From the NCBI GenBank assembly GCA_036346405.1, contig CM070563.1, forward strand, positions 29,770,816-29,834,815: DNA of 64,000 bases. Reading direction: 5' to 3'. The notes under the pieces were generated by a model. The model was not told where the DNA came from and searched no databases. It worked only from the letters and a program-made list of their open reading frames with translations. The position numbers and the translations under genes are program-made. Below are positions 34,501 to 46,600 of the stretch, piece by piece (position 1 is the stretch's first letter; the number at the start of each line of letters is the position of its first letter). The stretch comes from Phyllostachys edulis (taxonomy: Eukaryota; Streptophyta; Magnoliopsida; Poales; Poaceae).

Positions 34501-34990
34501 ACCGTCGAAGAGAATTATCCTTTGAAGTAGGAGATTTTGTTTATCTCAGAGTAACTCCATTCAGAGGAGTAAGAAGATTCTGGACTAAAGGAAAACTCGC
34601 ACCCAGATTCGTTGGACCGTATAAGATTTTGGCAAGAAGGGGTGAAGTTGCTTACCAGTTAGAACTACTGGCATCCTTGTCTACAGTACATGACGTCTTT
34701 CATGTCTCCCAACTAAAGAAGTGTCTCTGAGTTCCAATGAGCAAACACTACTTGAGAGCATTGATCTTCAAGAAGGCCTCACATATGTGGAGCAGCCAAT
34801 CAAGATTCTTGATGTGGTAGAGCGTATCACTAGAAGCAAAGTCATCTGTCCGTGCAAGGTTCAGTGGAGTAATCATTCAGAAGAAGAACCCACCTAGGAG
34901 CGATAAGAAGATTTGAAAGCCGAGTATACCCACCTCTTTGCTGACCAAGTCTGAATCTCAGGGTCCAGATTCCCTTTAAGCGGGGTAGGT
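34480..34990 (+). pseudogene. Tekay-B GPY/F module and chromodomain
   Basis: The segment has 'GDFVYLRVTPFRGVRRF', 'APRFVGPYKILARRGEVAYQ' and 'VHDVFHVSQLKKCL', then 'SIDLQEGLTYVEQPIKI' and 'VQWSNHSEEEPT', followed by TAG where Trp is expected, then 'LKAEYTHLFADQV'. The chromodomain aromatic cage residue is replaced by a stop. Confidence 0.82.
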
Positions 34991-34991
34991 T
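34978..34991 (+). other. Polypurine tract of Tekay-B
   Basis: AAGCGGGGTAGGTT abuts the 3' LTR. One purine of the run is changed to C compared with Tekay-A and -E. Confidence 0.8.
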
Positions 34992-37968
34992 TGTAACAGC
35001 CCAATTTTCAATTTCCAGTTAAAAATAAAATTTAATTATTTTCCTGGGATTTTATGACCTTTTTCCAAATTATTTTAAAGCTAAAATAAAATATTTTCAA
35101 AATTAATTAGCAATTATGAGTTGGAAATATTTTATTTAAGTCCAAAATGACTCAGGAAATTTCTGTAAATTTTCTCATAATTTTTGGACTTTATTTACTA
35201 TTTTCTAAAGCCTAAATGAATTAACTGAATTATTTAAATCGCTAAATCATTTAAAATCCCTGATTAGTAGTTGGACCAAATTTTCCTCGGCCCGTCAATA
35301 CTCTTCTGAGCCTGGCCCATTTTTCCAGCCCGCTCCACTTCTCCCCCTCTTTCTCTCACTGACAGGTGGACTCACCCCGTTAGTCTCTCTCTCACTCGCC
35401 TCTCCCTCTCAGTGCCGTGTAGGCCCCACCGCGCCACGTCATCTCTTGTCCCTCCTTTCCTTTCTTCTCCCTGAGTCACCGCGTGGCTTCGCCATTAGCG
35501 CATGTGTAGAGCATCACAACCCGGGCCAAACCTACCGTATTCAACACGATTTCACGAGCATTCAATTGCTGAGTCAATTTCGCATCCGTTTTTAGTTTCC
35601 CTTTTCCCCTCTTCGCCGTAATTACCTAATTCTCACTGAAGATGCCGCTCGGACCATCGTGTGCCGCACGACGCTCCAGCCTCACCCTTGCACTATAAAA
35701 GGATGCCCCGGGTGCGCCATCTCCATCTCATCCCAACACTGCCACCCACCTCGCCCCAATCCTCTTGAGTTCGCCAGAATTTGAAGTCGGAGCCTTGCTG
35801 CCCGAAGCTTTTTCGCTGTCGATTCTTCTGCCGACAAGCTCTCTCCGTTGCCTTCATCTACGTCCCCAGCATCGCCTTCACCTACTCATCCCCGGGCGCA
35901 CACTCTCTTGACTGGTGGACCACCAGAACACCCTCGCCGCCGCCATTGTGCTCCGTCGCCGCAAGGTAATGCCTAAGGTCTAGAGTCATCTCCTCTTCAT
36001 TTTGTGCACCTTCGCATAGCTCGCCATGGCTCGTAGCGCCAATGACGTTGTAGCCAAGCGCCGCCACTTTCAACCAATGTAGTCGAAACCTTCCTTCGAC
36101 CAGGGTAGTCAAACCTTTCTTCGACCAGTGTAGTCGAAACCCTCTTCGACCAGGGTAGTCATAACTCCTTCGACCAAGTAGTCATAACTCCTTCCGACCA
36201 CGCGAAGTCGAAGAGGTAAACAGTACGTGGAAGGTGAACAGTACTCAGAAGGTGATCAGTACTCGTAGGTGAACAGTACTCAAAAGGTGATCAGTACTCG
36301 GGAAGTGAACATCATTTTTGGATTTCTATATGTTCTTGTGATGTCAAAACTTTCAAATGTTCGTTCTCCCTCTCATGAACTCCAAATCTATTGTTTCTTG
36401 ATCCTACATCTATATAAATTCGATATCTACCTCCCAAAACTAAAATTATTTAATTTGGAGTTAAATTGAATTAATTTGTGTTTATTTGAATTTGGCTTAT
36501 TTTCGCATGTAGATTTTGACGATTCGGAGGAACCTGAGTTAGTTGAAGAAGAAGAATTTGAGCATGGCAAGTTATACCATTGATCATATTGATCCTATTA
36601 TTTTAAATTATTTAATTTTGTTTTAAATTATTATTGCATGTATATGTCTATTCAGTTATTTTAAATTCCTGTTTTAAGTTCTTAGTTAATCTATTTCCTT
36701 TGTATGGCCAATGTTGATGTTTGAATAGTCATTTTCTTGTCACCATAGTTAAAATAAAATTTGAAAAATATAAGCTTAGACAACGCTTAGACCAAAATCT
36801 TGAATTTGGAAAGTTTAGCCAAATTATTCAAACTTTATTTAAATTGACACTATGGTATTGTTTTACCATAGAATTTTAGAAAATGCTTTTACTTGTGAAA
36901 CAAATTAAAATGATTTTAGACTTGGGTGAATGGATAGATGGCGGATGTAGGTTTATGCACGGGCTCTATTCGGGAATGGACCGAGGCCTAGGGCTTTTTT
37001 GGGAAGTTGCCCAAGTCTGTTATGGACCGGTCTTCGAGCTTATTTTGCTACGCTCCACCGTACCACCACATATCTGGAATGGGATAGATTAGGCTTATTA
37101 AATTGTAATACCTCACTATTGAATATACCCTGTTGTTGTGTGGGTGTTGGTTAGACAGTATTCCCACTTGGTGCAAGACGGGGCTTCCAACGGGTGGTTA
37201 GCCCAAGGGAAGTGAAACCTTAGCAGGCATATTAACCTTGGGGTAGAACATTGTAAAAGCTTAGTGATAATTGCTTAGTCGCACGCCTTCGAAAGCGTGT
37301 ATTGGTCAACATTAAAAGCAAATTATCTCTTGGGGGTAAAGTTGTACCACCTCTGTGGAGTGTCAATCTACTCATATAGCCATGTCCACGGTCATCGATA
37401 TGCTAAGCAAAGCCACTCAAAGTTAGACTTTGATTTTACTTTCAAATGATTTTGGCCAATGATTTTAGATGGTGATAGGAGGGTATCCTTCACCATTCAT
37501 GTATGAAGGTTATCCACTATAAAATAATCAATTTTAAATCTGATTTTTGTTATAGATTAAAAGTTGCCTTGAAACTAGTATGGATATTTAAAACTGAAAA
37601 TACTACTTTATGCAAAATGAACCCTATCAGCCTCACTTGAGTACACTTGCATGCATTATATTATGTTATTAGGTGTAACTTGCGAGCACAGAAGTTGTGC
37701 TCACTCTTGCTAAATAAAATTTACTCAGGTGAAGATTATTATCAGGACGGTGAGGATCAAGATGACTAGGCTACGCCCCCAGACGATTGCCTGTGGCGAA
37801 TCGTGTGGCCAACCTATTTATTTATGTTTCTGCAATAAACTCTGATTAATATTAATTAAATGTGTGATATGATTTTGCTATCACTTTTGTTGATTGTGCA
37901 CACTAGCTATTCCTAGACTAGTGTAAGAAACACAAAGAATCTGGGATCCTTCGTTCCCAGGTTCGACA
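34992..37968 (+). repeat. Tekay-B 3' LTR
   Basis: This 2977 bp repeat runs TGTAACAGCC...GGTTCGACA. It carries the same landmarks as the 5' LTR: TATA near 35692, GTAATG donor near 35966, minisatellites 36065-36310, small exons 36513-36566 and 37729-37769, and the conserved box at 37779. It is followed by the ATATC duplication. Confidence 0.92.
36513..37769 (+). CDS. Predicted spliced acidic tail, Tekay-B 3' LTR
   Basis: Exon 36513-36566 follows gcatgtag and ends at a GCAAGT donor; exon 37729-37769 follows ttactcag. Joined in phase they read 'DFDDSEEPELVEEEEFEH' then 'GEDYYQDGEDQDD' and TAG at 37767-37769. Compared with the 5' LTR copy, the frame is kept although the surrounding intron differs by several indels. 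Confidence 0.5.
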
Positions 37969-38099
37969 ATATCCCTCTCCCTGACTACTTCGAAGGAGCC
38001 TTGGGAAGGTTGGGTCCTCAATGTTTGCTGCAAGAGGCCATCATGTTATTTTAGACCATATGAAGTTATGGAATTATTAACAATTAGGTAGTTCGACAT
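37969..38099 (-). pseudogene. CACTA-2 Transposase_24 exon end and intron part
   Basis: This short piece of CACTA-2 lies between Tekay-B and the solo LTR. On the - strand it has a 'cctcttgcag' acceptor (near 38035) and the exon 'FPRLLRS', matching 6600-6660 of CACTA-1. It ends with GACAT, the duplication flanking the solo LTR. Confidence 0.8.
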
Positions 38100-40924
38100 T
38101 GTAATGCCCCGTTGGAGTTAATAGTTAAACAAGAAGTACAATGTGATTAAAAAGAAGAGTTTTGGTGAGGAGATGAGGTAACGGGCCGGATTGGGCCTCG
38201 ATTGCTCATAATCAAAGAAAGATGAAACCCTAGCCGCCCCAAGCCACAAAAGCAAACTTCCTCCCTAATTTCTCTTCCCTCCCCATTTCTTTTCCCTTAC
38301 CAGCCGCCACCCTCCACCTGCCTTGGCGCTGCCCCAATTTTTCCCCTAGTCGCCATCTCCTTCTCCCAATCCACTGCTCCTGGTGCCGCCGCTGGACCTT
38401 GCCGGCCCAGCCCCCCCCCCCCTTTTCCTTCTCTTGGCACACTAGCTCAGACGGGGGATGGACTGAGGGGAGCAGGAGGCGAGGCAGCAGGTCATGGCGG
38501 CGATCGCAAGGGGGAGCGGGTGGGAGCTCCAGTCGCACGACGGGGAGGCGGTCGAGCTCATCGCCACCCACGCGGGCCCATTCTCGCAAGCACTCTGCTT
38601 GCGTCGCCCGTGGCTCGCCCGACTTCGCCGCCCTACGGCCGAGCTGCGCCGCCTCTGGTGCCACCGCCATCTCGACCTCCGCCGCCGTGCCGCTCTACCT
38701 CGCCCAAGATGTGTGATTGCTTGCCGCTCGCTTCGCCCCTCACTGGACTTGACTTACCCTTAATTCCCTTTTGTGTAATTCGTTGTAGAGTTTGCTTGCT
38801 CCATTTTATGAGGTTTCTTTGTCTCATATTTGCAAGGTGAAGGGGGTTGGATGTGGGTTGCTATCTGTTCCTGCATGAGGAAGGTTCTGTTGTCAGAAAG
38901 GAGGTGAGCAGTAAGAGAAACTTCAGTTTCACCATCAAAGATCACCTTGTGGGAAAGGAACTTGATTTGTTTGATTTTGATGCAGCTCTAGAATTCTCGT
39001 TCTTAGATGTTCATTATCTAGAAGGTGTTGATCTCTATATTATGTTGGTATTACAATTTCATATTCGAGTAGGGAGGTTTGTTTATCGGGTTGTTTCCTT
39101 TTACTTGTTTTGTTTGAGGCTTGGTGGATGCATGCGCACGGTGGGGTGGCGACGGAGTTGGTGCTGCCCACATTGTCGTGGCCATGTCACAACGGAGGTG
39201 GAGCCATCGCTAAGATCGTGCTCAGATCTGTATTTCTCCAAATTCGCCGAGCCATTTCTGGAGGCATCTCGCTGATGATAACGGTGCTTGAGATGGGCGC
39301 TTACCAAATATCGAGTTTTGGCATCTCTGTTGCATCAGTTCTTCTTAATGCCGCGTCCAATAAATAGTGATCTCGTGAAGGTCGCTATGCGTAATGAAAG
39401 TTTATTTGCATGACATAGAGTTGTTGACTTGTCTCTGGGTGCTATGCCGTGGTACTTGTTTATCTGATAGGTAAATGAATCACTGTGGCTTATTGTTCTA
39501 GTCCTTCTTTAGTATTCCCGGTATTTTCATCAAATGTACGTTTATATCTAGTAGTATCCTCCAGGAACTGCCGCAAGGCTTACCATCCTGAGTGCGTGGG
39601 AAAGGGTAACGACTTCCTCTATTCAGATGAACAATTCATTTGTGGTGGTGGTGTTTTGGCTGTGGCTAACACTGAGGTGGTGGCGAACCCCAAGGCTAGA
39701 GTTTTTCATCGTTGTCTTCCGTCTCACGGTTGAGGCAAGTACAATTGATCTGTCTTGTTTGTGGTTTGTTCACTTGGTTGATGAATACGAAATGGGTAAT
39801 TTCGGTACTCCATGTTTCCCTTCATTGTTGTGATACCCTGATTCTTCGATAATGTGTTTACGTTCAACATATACATTCGTTCTTTCTTTCATGTTCACCA
39901 CTGAAATGGGTAGTGAAGTCTCGCCATTTCAACATGGACAAGTACTTGGATGCTTCTTATAATTAGAAATTTGTTGAATGCCCGATGTTGGTATTGTGCT
40001 TCTAAGCTCTATGTTATGATTTAATGTTCATGTTCCCCCCATATGTGTTACCTTCATGATATTAGAGCACGTCTTTTTCAATATTCATATTACATTCCAT
40101 GCATCCATTACATCATGTTACATCCACGGGAGTGGATTAAAAAGACCCATCAATTCCAGGATGGGCACGTAAGACCCACCATTCCAATGTGGGCCCCACC
40201 ATTCCAATGTGGGCGTTTTGGGACACCCGTATGAAATGTTCTTCATACGGGACTTGGATCCCCGCATTTTTGTTAAGATGCGGGCTTAAGTGAACACCGA
40301 CGGGTGTGTCACTAGCAATACCGGTATATGCATGTGTGTAGTCCCTCCATTCCATTCACTTCATTCATTTCATTCATTCAAATACTCGTTCTGTGATTTC
40401 TTCATATGGCTCAATGATGTTGACTTGTTAATGTTTGTGGTATGTTCCATTCATTTACTGTACTTGCTGAGTCTCGGACTCACCCTTGCATTGATTGTTT
40501 ATTTTAGGTGATTGCTGACGATGATCCTTTTGGGAGGGAGTAGACACTCACACTCGTCAACTTCACCATACTCCAAATTCAACAATAGAGATTGATTCTA
40601 CCATTCATTCGATAATTAATGAATTGTAATAAATAAATTTGGCTGTGGTTGATAACTTCTTCCCCATTATGATTTGTTGAGTACTGCGGATGATCTTCGA
40701 TCAACTTTCTGATTTAAATGCTTGAATCTTGATTATATTCCTGTGTTGTTCATGTTACTTAGTGACTCCTTTATCGACTTGTTATATATGTCTGTTGGAA
40801 CCTCCGGTATAGCTAACTATACAGGGGAGGTTCTGCCGAAATTTAGAATTTTATCTTCCGTTTTAGTTGTGTTAGCATGTTAGTTTAGTAGCATTCCAGG
40901 CCCCTGTCGGACTCGGGTGTTACA
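38100..40924 (+). mobile_element. Solo LTR G in a CACTA-2 intron
   Basis: The 2825 bp insertion runs TGTAATGCCC...GGGTGTTACA and is flanked by GACAT at 38095-38099 and 40925-40929. No primer site, polypurine tract or gag-pol similarity is inside, so a solo LTR left by recombination is the simplest reading. 'Aaccctagcc' and a GC-rich leader at 38225-38720 give overlapping spurious frames. A small exon candidate near 40508-40543 (acceptor ttttag, then acidic 'ADDDPFGRE' and TAG) resembles the acidic exons of the other LTRs but in a different phase. Orientation is inferred from leader and exon order. Confidence 0.8.
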
Positions 40925-41678
40925 GACATATCTTACCACACGTTGGGACCTCATCTGTCGGGTTTATGAAAGAGATGGCGCCCGAAGACATCGTTAATGA
41001 CCTCACTCTTAACCAGTTTCGGGTACACTCGTCTGTGATCCTGGCAAATGGTAGGGAGGCCTCCCACCAGATTATCTCCTCGTCCTCTCTCCCCCATTGT
41101 GGGATTTTACCCGCATACCCAGCGGTGCCAAGTTTGGTAGGGTGAGTGTTTTGTGTCTAGAGAGCCTTGTGCGCCACACTTTGCTGCTTAAATTTGGCTA
41201 TCGTCTTCATCCACACAAAGGTGTCCCATGTATCCGGTGACATGAAATGATACTTCATGAAGGGCGTTCGATCCTCGTTCACGTACTCTATGAAAAGCGT
41301 GCTCTTGAAGGTATTCCATGCTTTTCCCATCGCGAGGAACACCTACCGTCGCACGAGTCCCTGGACTACTGCTAAGATCTCGAATGACCTTGAAATTTCA
41401 TCGCACAGCTACTCTTTCTCTTCTTCCGTCAGAGAGTTCCAGTTTGGTGTGGTGATAGGGACCCATTCCCTTTCAACTATCCTGCAGGTGATCCAGAATG
41501 CTGCCGCTACTTTCTTGGGATGCAGAGGGACCCCAACGAGAGTGACCTCCATGATGGTCATTCGGTCCTTAGGCCTTTTCAATATTCCTCTACCATCTCG
41601 CTTAGGTACCTCTTTCATCGGAGTGCCAGACGCATTCGGCGACGTCGATGACAGCGGCGAAGACTGTGCGGACGCCAT
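40925..41678 (-). pseudogene. CACTA-2 Transposase_24 gene, 5' part
   Basis: The frame starts at 41678 with MASAQSSPLSSTSPNASG, continues with 'KRDGRGILKRPKDRMTIMEV' and 'VPITTPNWNSLTEEEKE', then shifts. The second part reads 'AMGKAWNTFKSTLFIEYVN' and 'DTWDTFVWMKTIAKFKQQS' (41330-41165), the same order as CACTA-1 at 6060-6320. An intron donor GTAAGA lies at the left end of this exon region (near 40930-40935), with the solo LTR G inserted just inside the intron. It lacks the 45 bp repeats. Confidence 0.82.
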
Positions 41679-43419
41679 CTCGCTTACTTGCTATCTATGA
41701 AAATAAACATTGAGGGAAAAAACTTTCAAATAGTAGTAAATTCCAGTATGACATTCATCAAGGAATTCTCAGCAATATGCATTCATGGAGAAATTATCAA
41801 CATGGCCAGATCATGTTAAAGACTCTCCAAATGACTTGTACTTGAAGTGAGTCTTATCGAGTGGAAAAGCAATTTCCCTAAAAATTAATGAGGACACAAA
41901 TAAAGTATCCAACAAAGAGTAATAAGTCTTAATCGAAAAAGCAAGTAACCTAGGATATCACCCACCTTTCCAATGTTCCATATCCCAACCTATTCCACTT
42001 AATCAACTTTCCACAATCCCAAAAAAATCCAAACTGTGCTATTATATAAATTCTCATCTCTTCCCCCATCTGTTTTGAACTTTCTCTCTCTCTGTCATAA
42101 GAATACGATTGCAAGGGCTGTTACCTACGCATGACATTAAGAATCAATAAATTCAAGCGCAGCTCTTCCCCCATCAAAGATTATGTTCACTCTTATTTTG
42201 AGCCTTAAGATCATGCGTACGCAGCAGGCCGTGCAATTGAATTCTCATGAGAAAGAGAGTTCAAAAAGGATGGGGAAGAGATGGGAAGTTATTTAATAGA
42301 ATACCTCTTATTTTTTCGGGAATGTGGAAGGTTAATTAATTGAAGTTTGCTAATATATAGAATATTTCGTAGCTCACCTATGGCATGGAGGACACGTCCA
42401 AAATATCGGCTAACTATTTTACCTGACCGAGTGAAATTGCTACCAGCTAGCCTATTTCTTAGGTTGTGGCCAATTGTGTTCAAGAACATGGCAACTTGCT
42501 CCTCAACACATACATGTATAGTGTCACAAAGCAAATATCGCTCTCCTAAGACTTCACACAACCGAAAGAACAGTATCTATTACTCAAGCTATATATAATT
42601 AACACTAATGACTATTCAAGCATAGTATCTATTACTCAAATAGTATCAAATACATTCACAACAAATGAAAGCATAGTAGGTACTACTCAATGAAGTCTCC
42701 AATATATCCAACACATATGTATCAAGTATGTACTACTCAAATCCTAAGTACTATGACAAACTACTCAAGGAAGTCTCCAATATATAAACATATATGTATC
42801 AAGTATGTACTACTCAAATCCTAAGTACTATGACAAACTACTCATATAGAGAATAACCAGCATAGGCATCATAGGTACTATGACAAACTACTCATATATA
42901 GCTAGCACATGCAGCATAGTCACACAAAACACATGAGCTACATGTTTGATAAAATTGAAGCGTAGTCATACACAATATCTTTGACAGTGAGCAATCATTC
43001 CAAATTTCAGTTAACTTGCACAAAAACTCACCACAATAAGCATGAACATTGCCATATTTCACTAGCCATGTAGATGCAGAAGCAATTTTACATGTGGAAG
43101 CATTTTTTTGCTAGACTCAAAACGTTTATACATGTAGAAGCAATTTTTTCTATAGCAGATAGCCCAACAACATCAAGGAAAATTTTACATATGAAAGCAA
43201 CAACAACAAGCAAAACTTCACATTTATTGGACATGCTGAAGCACAGGATAACGAGGATCTAACAATTTTGCCCGTAAGTACATCTGTAGTAGCTAGATCT
43301 ACCAAAAAAAAATCACCGATCGGAGGAAAAGATGTGGGATTTGGGGCCATACCTTCGGTTCCCACGAGAACTTCACACCAAGTTAAGGGAGGGGAGGAAG
43401 AACGGGATGGGAAGAAGGA
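41679..43419. other. Leader/upstream region of CACTA-2 second gene
   Basis: AT-rich sequence without a convincing frame. It should contain the leader intron of the Transposase_24 gene, by analogy with 4560-5721. A stretch at 42690-42900 holds direct repeats. It ends at the Tekay-E junction, preceded by AAGGA (43415-43419), the candidate left target duplication; the right copy is outside the window. Confidence 0.6.
42690..42900. repeat. ~70-80 bp direct repeats
   Basis: 'Catatgtatcaagtatgtac' and 'ctcaaatcctaagtactatg' occur twice (near 42713-42760 and 42789-42835). 'Gtactatgacaaactactca' occurs a third time near 42871. Confidence 0.85.
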
Positions 43420-43653
43420 TGTCAAACCCGGGAACGAAGGATCCCGAATTCTTTGTGTTTTCATACACTAGTCCAGGATAGGTAGTGTACACAGTCACAC
43501 AAAAGTGACATCACAATCATATCAGGCATTTATTTAATATAACTCAGAGTTTATTACAAAATGGGGCCTAAGGCCAAATAAAATAACACAGCAAAAATAA
43601 AATAGTAGGTGAGCCACACGATGCACCATAGGCAATCGTCTGGGGGTGTAGGC

Positions 43654-46600
43654 CTAGTCGTTAAGATCCTCACTGTCCTGATAAAGCTCTTCACCTAAAA
43701 AAATTATATTTAGCAAGAGTGAGCATAACTTCCGTGCTCACAAGTTACACCCAATAAAAGAATATGATGCATGCATAAGTAAACAAATGAGGCTAATAGG
43801 GTCTATTTTGCATAAAGCAGCATTTTCAGTTTTCAATACTCATATTAATTTTCAAGGCCATTTTTTTATTCTATAACAAAAATCAAATTTTAAATTAACA
43901 GTTTTATAGTGGATAACCTCCATAAATGAATGGTGAAAGATACCCTCCTATCACATAGCTATCTGCCCAATTTTTCCACAGGGATTTACCATCCTAAAAT
44001 CATTTACTAAAATCATTTTAAAACCAAAAACAAACTGTAACTTAGAGTGGCTTTGCTTAGCATGTCCGTGACCGTGGACACGGCTATTTGAATAGATTGA
44101 CACTCTGCAGAGGTGGTACAACTTTACCCACAAGAGATTGTTTGCTTTTAATGTCGGCCAATACACGCTTCCGAAGGCGTGTGACTAAGTAATTATCACA
44201 AGGCTTTTATAATGTTCTACCCTAAAGTATTTATGCCCGCTAAGGTTTCGCTTCCATTGGGTTAACCACCCTCCAGAAGCCCCCTCTTGCGCCAGGTGTG
44301 ACTACTGTCTAACCGACAGCCACACAACAATATGGCACAAATAACAATAAGGTATCACAAAATATTAGGCCTAGTTCTGCCCACTCAGAACATGTGGTAG
44401 TATGGTGGAGCTTAGCAATATGCGGCTCGAAGACCGGTCTTTAACTGACTTGGGCAACATTCCACAACCTTGGACTCGATCATAGCAATGAATCGATCCT
44501 GTGCATCGACTTGCACCATACCAACATCCATTATGCCCAAGTCTAAACCATTTTATTTTATTTCACCAGTAAGATCATTTTCTAAACTTTCTATAGTAAA
44601 ACAATACCATAGACTCAATTTGAACCAAATTTGAATACTTTGGCTAAACTCCCTAAATCCAAGACTTTGGTCTAAGCATGATCTAAGCATATAATTAATT
44701 TCAATTTTATTTTGACTATGGTGATGTCACATCCTCAAATTAATAAAGAGGTTTACCTTGCATCTCATGAGCATGCATCATTGTTTTCAAGCATTGCATT
44801 AGATATTGCACTTGGAAAATCTTGTGCAAGTCTTAAACCTACACTTAAAGAAGTGAACTTCAAAAGAAATCTAAAATTAATGCTACGGAAGTTCGTTTGG
44901 AAATAATTTAAACAAATACTACATTAATTATCAAGAATTGAAATAATTTTTCCCAGATTTTTGGGAAAGGTTTCAAACCTTAGAAAATTCAAACTCAATC
45001 CAATAACCAATTTCGGTTGTGGATTTAAACTACTCAAGATATGTCATAAACAGAGGGGTTTCAAATTTTATATGGGTACTAGGTCATCCCAAGAACACCT
45101 CAGATTTATTTCATATTTTTAGGAATTTTATTCCTATTTCTAAACTCCTGGTCAAAGTTGAGGATGTAGATTTGAATTCCAGTCAAACCTAATCTCAACT
45201 CAGTCTAGTACTGTTCCTTGGGTTCGCACCGGACCGAGCCACTTGACTTGGCAGAGTCAACTAGATGCACCGCGCCACATTAGTGCTTTTGGGCCATCCG
45301 ATTCAGAATCAACGACTCAGATCTAGTGGGTCGTTCGGACCGTCCGAACACCCCACAAATATGAACCCTCCGATTCATAACGAACGCTCCAGATCAATTG
45401 GCCGTTCGGACCATCCGAACACGCCACGATTTTGGATCGTTGGATTTTGATCTAACGATGGACGAATGTGGCTCAGGCGTTGCGCGCGAGACCACACCGC
45501 TTTCTTTTGCTGACACGATGGACCCACACTGTCAGTGCCTTCTTCAACCTCCCATTACTTCACGCAGGACTCCATTGCCACGTGGCCACGACGCTCTGCA
45601 TTGCTCTGTCACTACCGTGCCCGCACCGCCCATGGCAACCTATCATAGAACTCCTTCGTTTGACGCCGCCTCCACTCCATCACGTTCGCAAGCATAAGTA
45701 AGCTCCAAACCCTAGTTTCAACTCACTTTTCCTCTCGGTGGCTGAGGAAAGGGGAGCTCGTGTTCATTCTCTACCCCGGTAAGCTTCCACTGGGTGGTAT
45801 CTATCAAGTCTATGTTCAACCCCATTTCCATTTTTGCTAATGTGGGTTCCTCTTGTGACTTGTAGCTCACTGTCCAGCTTCGTGCTCTCTGGGGCTCTAG
45901 AGCACGCACTCAAGTGACATCATCATGTCAACTTCACTTCTAGTGAGTGTTATCCTAAGTCTTTTGCATCATCTCGTGTCCTTGAGCATGAGAATGAAAA
46001 CCCCTAATTTAATTTGGGTAATGCATGACAAGATCGAGTTGAATTGAAGCTTAGACCATTTTCGGTTGTATAAGCAACTTTTCATCTCCCACATGTTCCG
46101 GTAAGCCATTGTCTGATTAATTGTTCCTATAGCTTGCTCATAAGGTCTTTAAGCTTCTCCAAGCATTCACTAGTCTTAGTTTTGCTCAGGACCTTCTCTA
46201 CACCTTGAGCCGCATTGTCGCTGTTGTCTTCTCCAACGCCGTCGCTGTTCAACTCACTCCAAGCTTCCCCAAGCTTCCTCGTTTACTCAGGTAGCTCTCT
46301 AATAGTCCTTAGAGGCTTGGGCACCCGCTTATCTGAACTGCTGTGGAGCTTTATTGCATTTTGCATGTTTGCCGTGTTGCACGCCTTTGCTCAACTTCGG
46401 CTAGCCACTGGTGAGGGCCATCTCAGAGGGTGTAATCACTCCCATTAGATGCGCAACACTATTGCGCAAGTATCTATGCCTTTAGCTCACGCTGCCGTGG
46501 CGCGTAGCGCCAGTGAGCCGCCAGTGAAGCGCGCGGGACAAAATCTCGTTGTCGTACACGGACAGGCACTATAGTAAAATGATTAAGAGTTAAGTGGTAA

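Larger units (their letters stand above)
26824..37968 (+). mobile_element. Tekay-B, Ty3/gypsy chromovirus with deleted integrase core
   Basis: An 11.1 kb element on the + strand has LTRs at 26824-29916 and 34992-37968, target duplication ATATC, primer site at 29921-29932 and polypurine tract at 34978-34991. Order: ORF0, gag, protease, RT, RNase H, remains of integrase, chromodomain. The frame is largely continuous but has many stops, mainly TAG. The LTRs differ at many sites (including the start TGTAACATCC against TGTAACAGCC), so it looks older than Tekay-A. It sits in an exon of the CACTA-2 Transposase_24 gene. Confidence 0.92.

Noticed and set aside
38230..38840. Open frames of 89-146 codons in solo LTR G, next to 'aaccctagcc'
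   Set aside because: They look at first like the first exon of a host gene, but the whole stretch lies between exact GACAT duplications with TG/CA ends and no downstream exons of a known protein.
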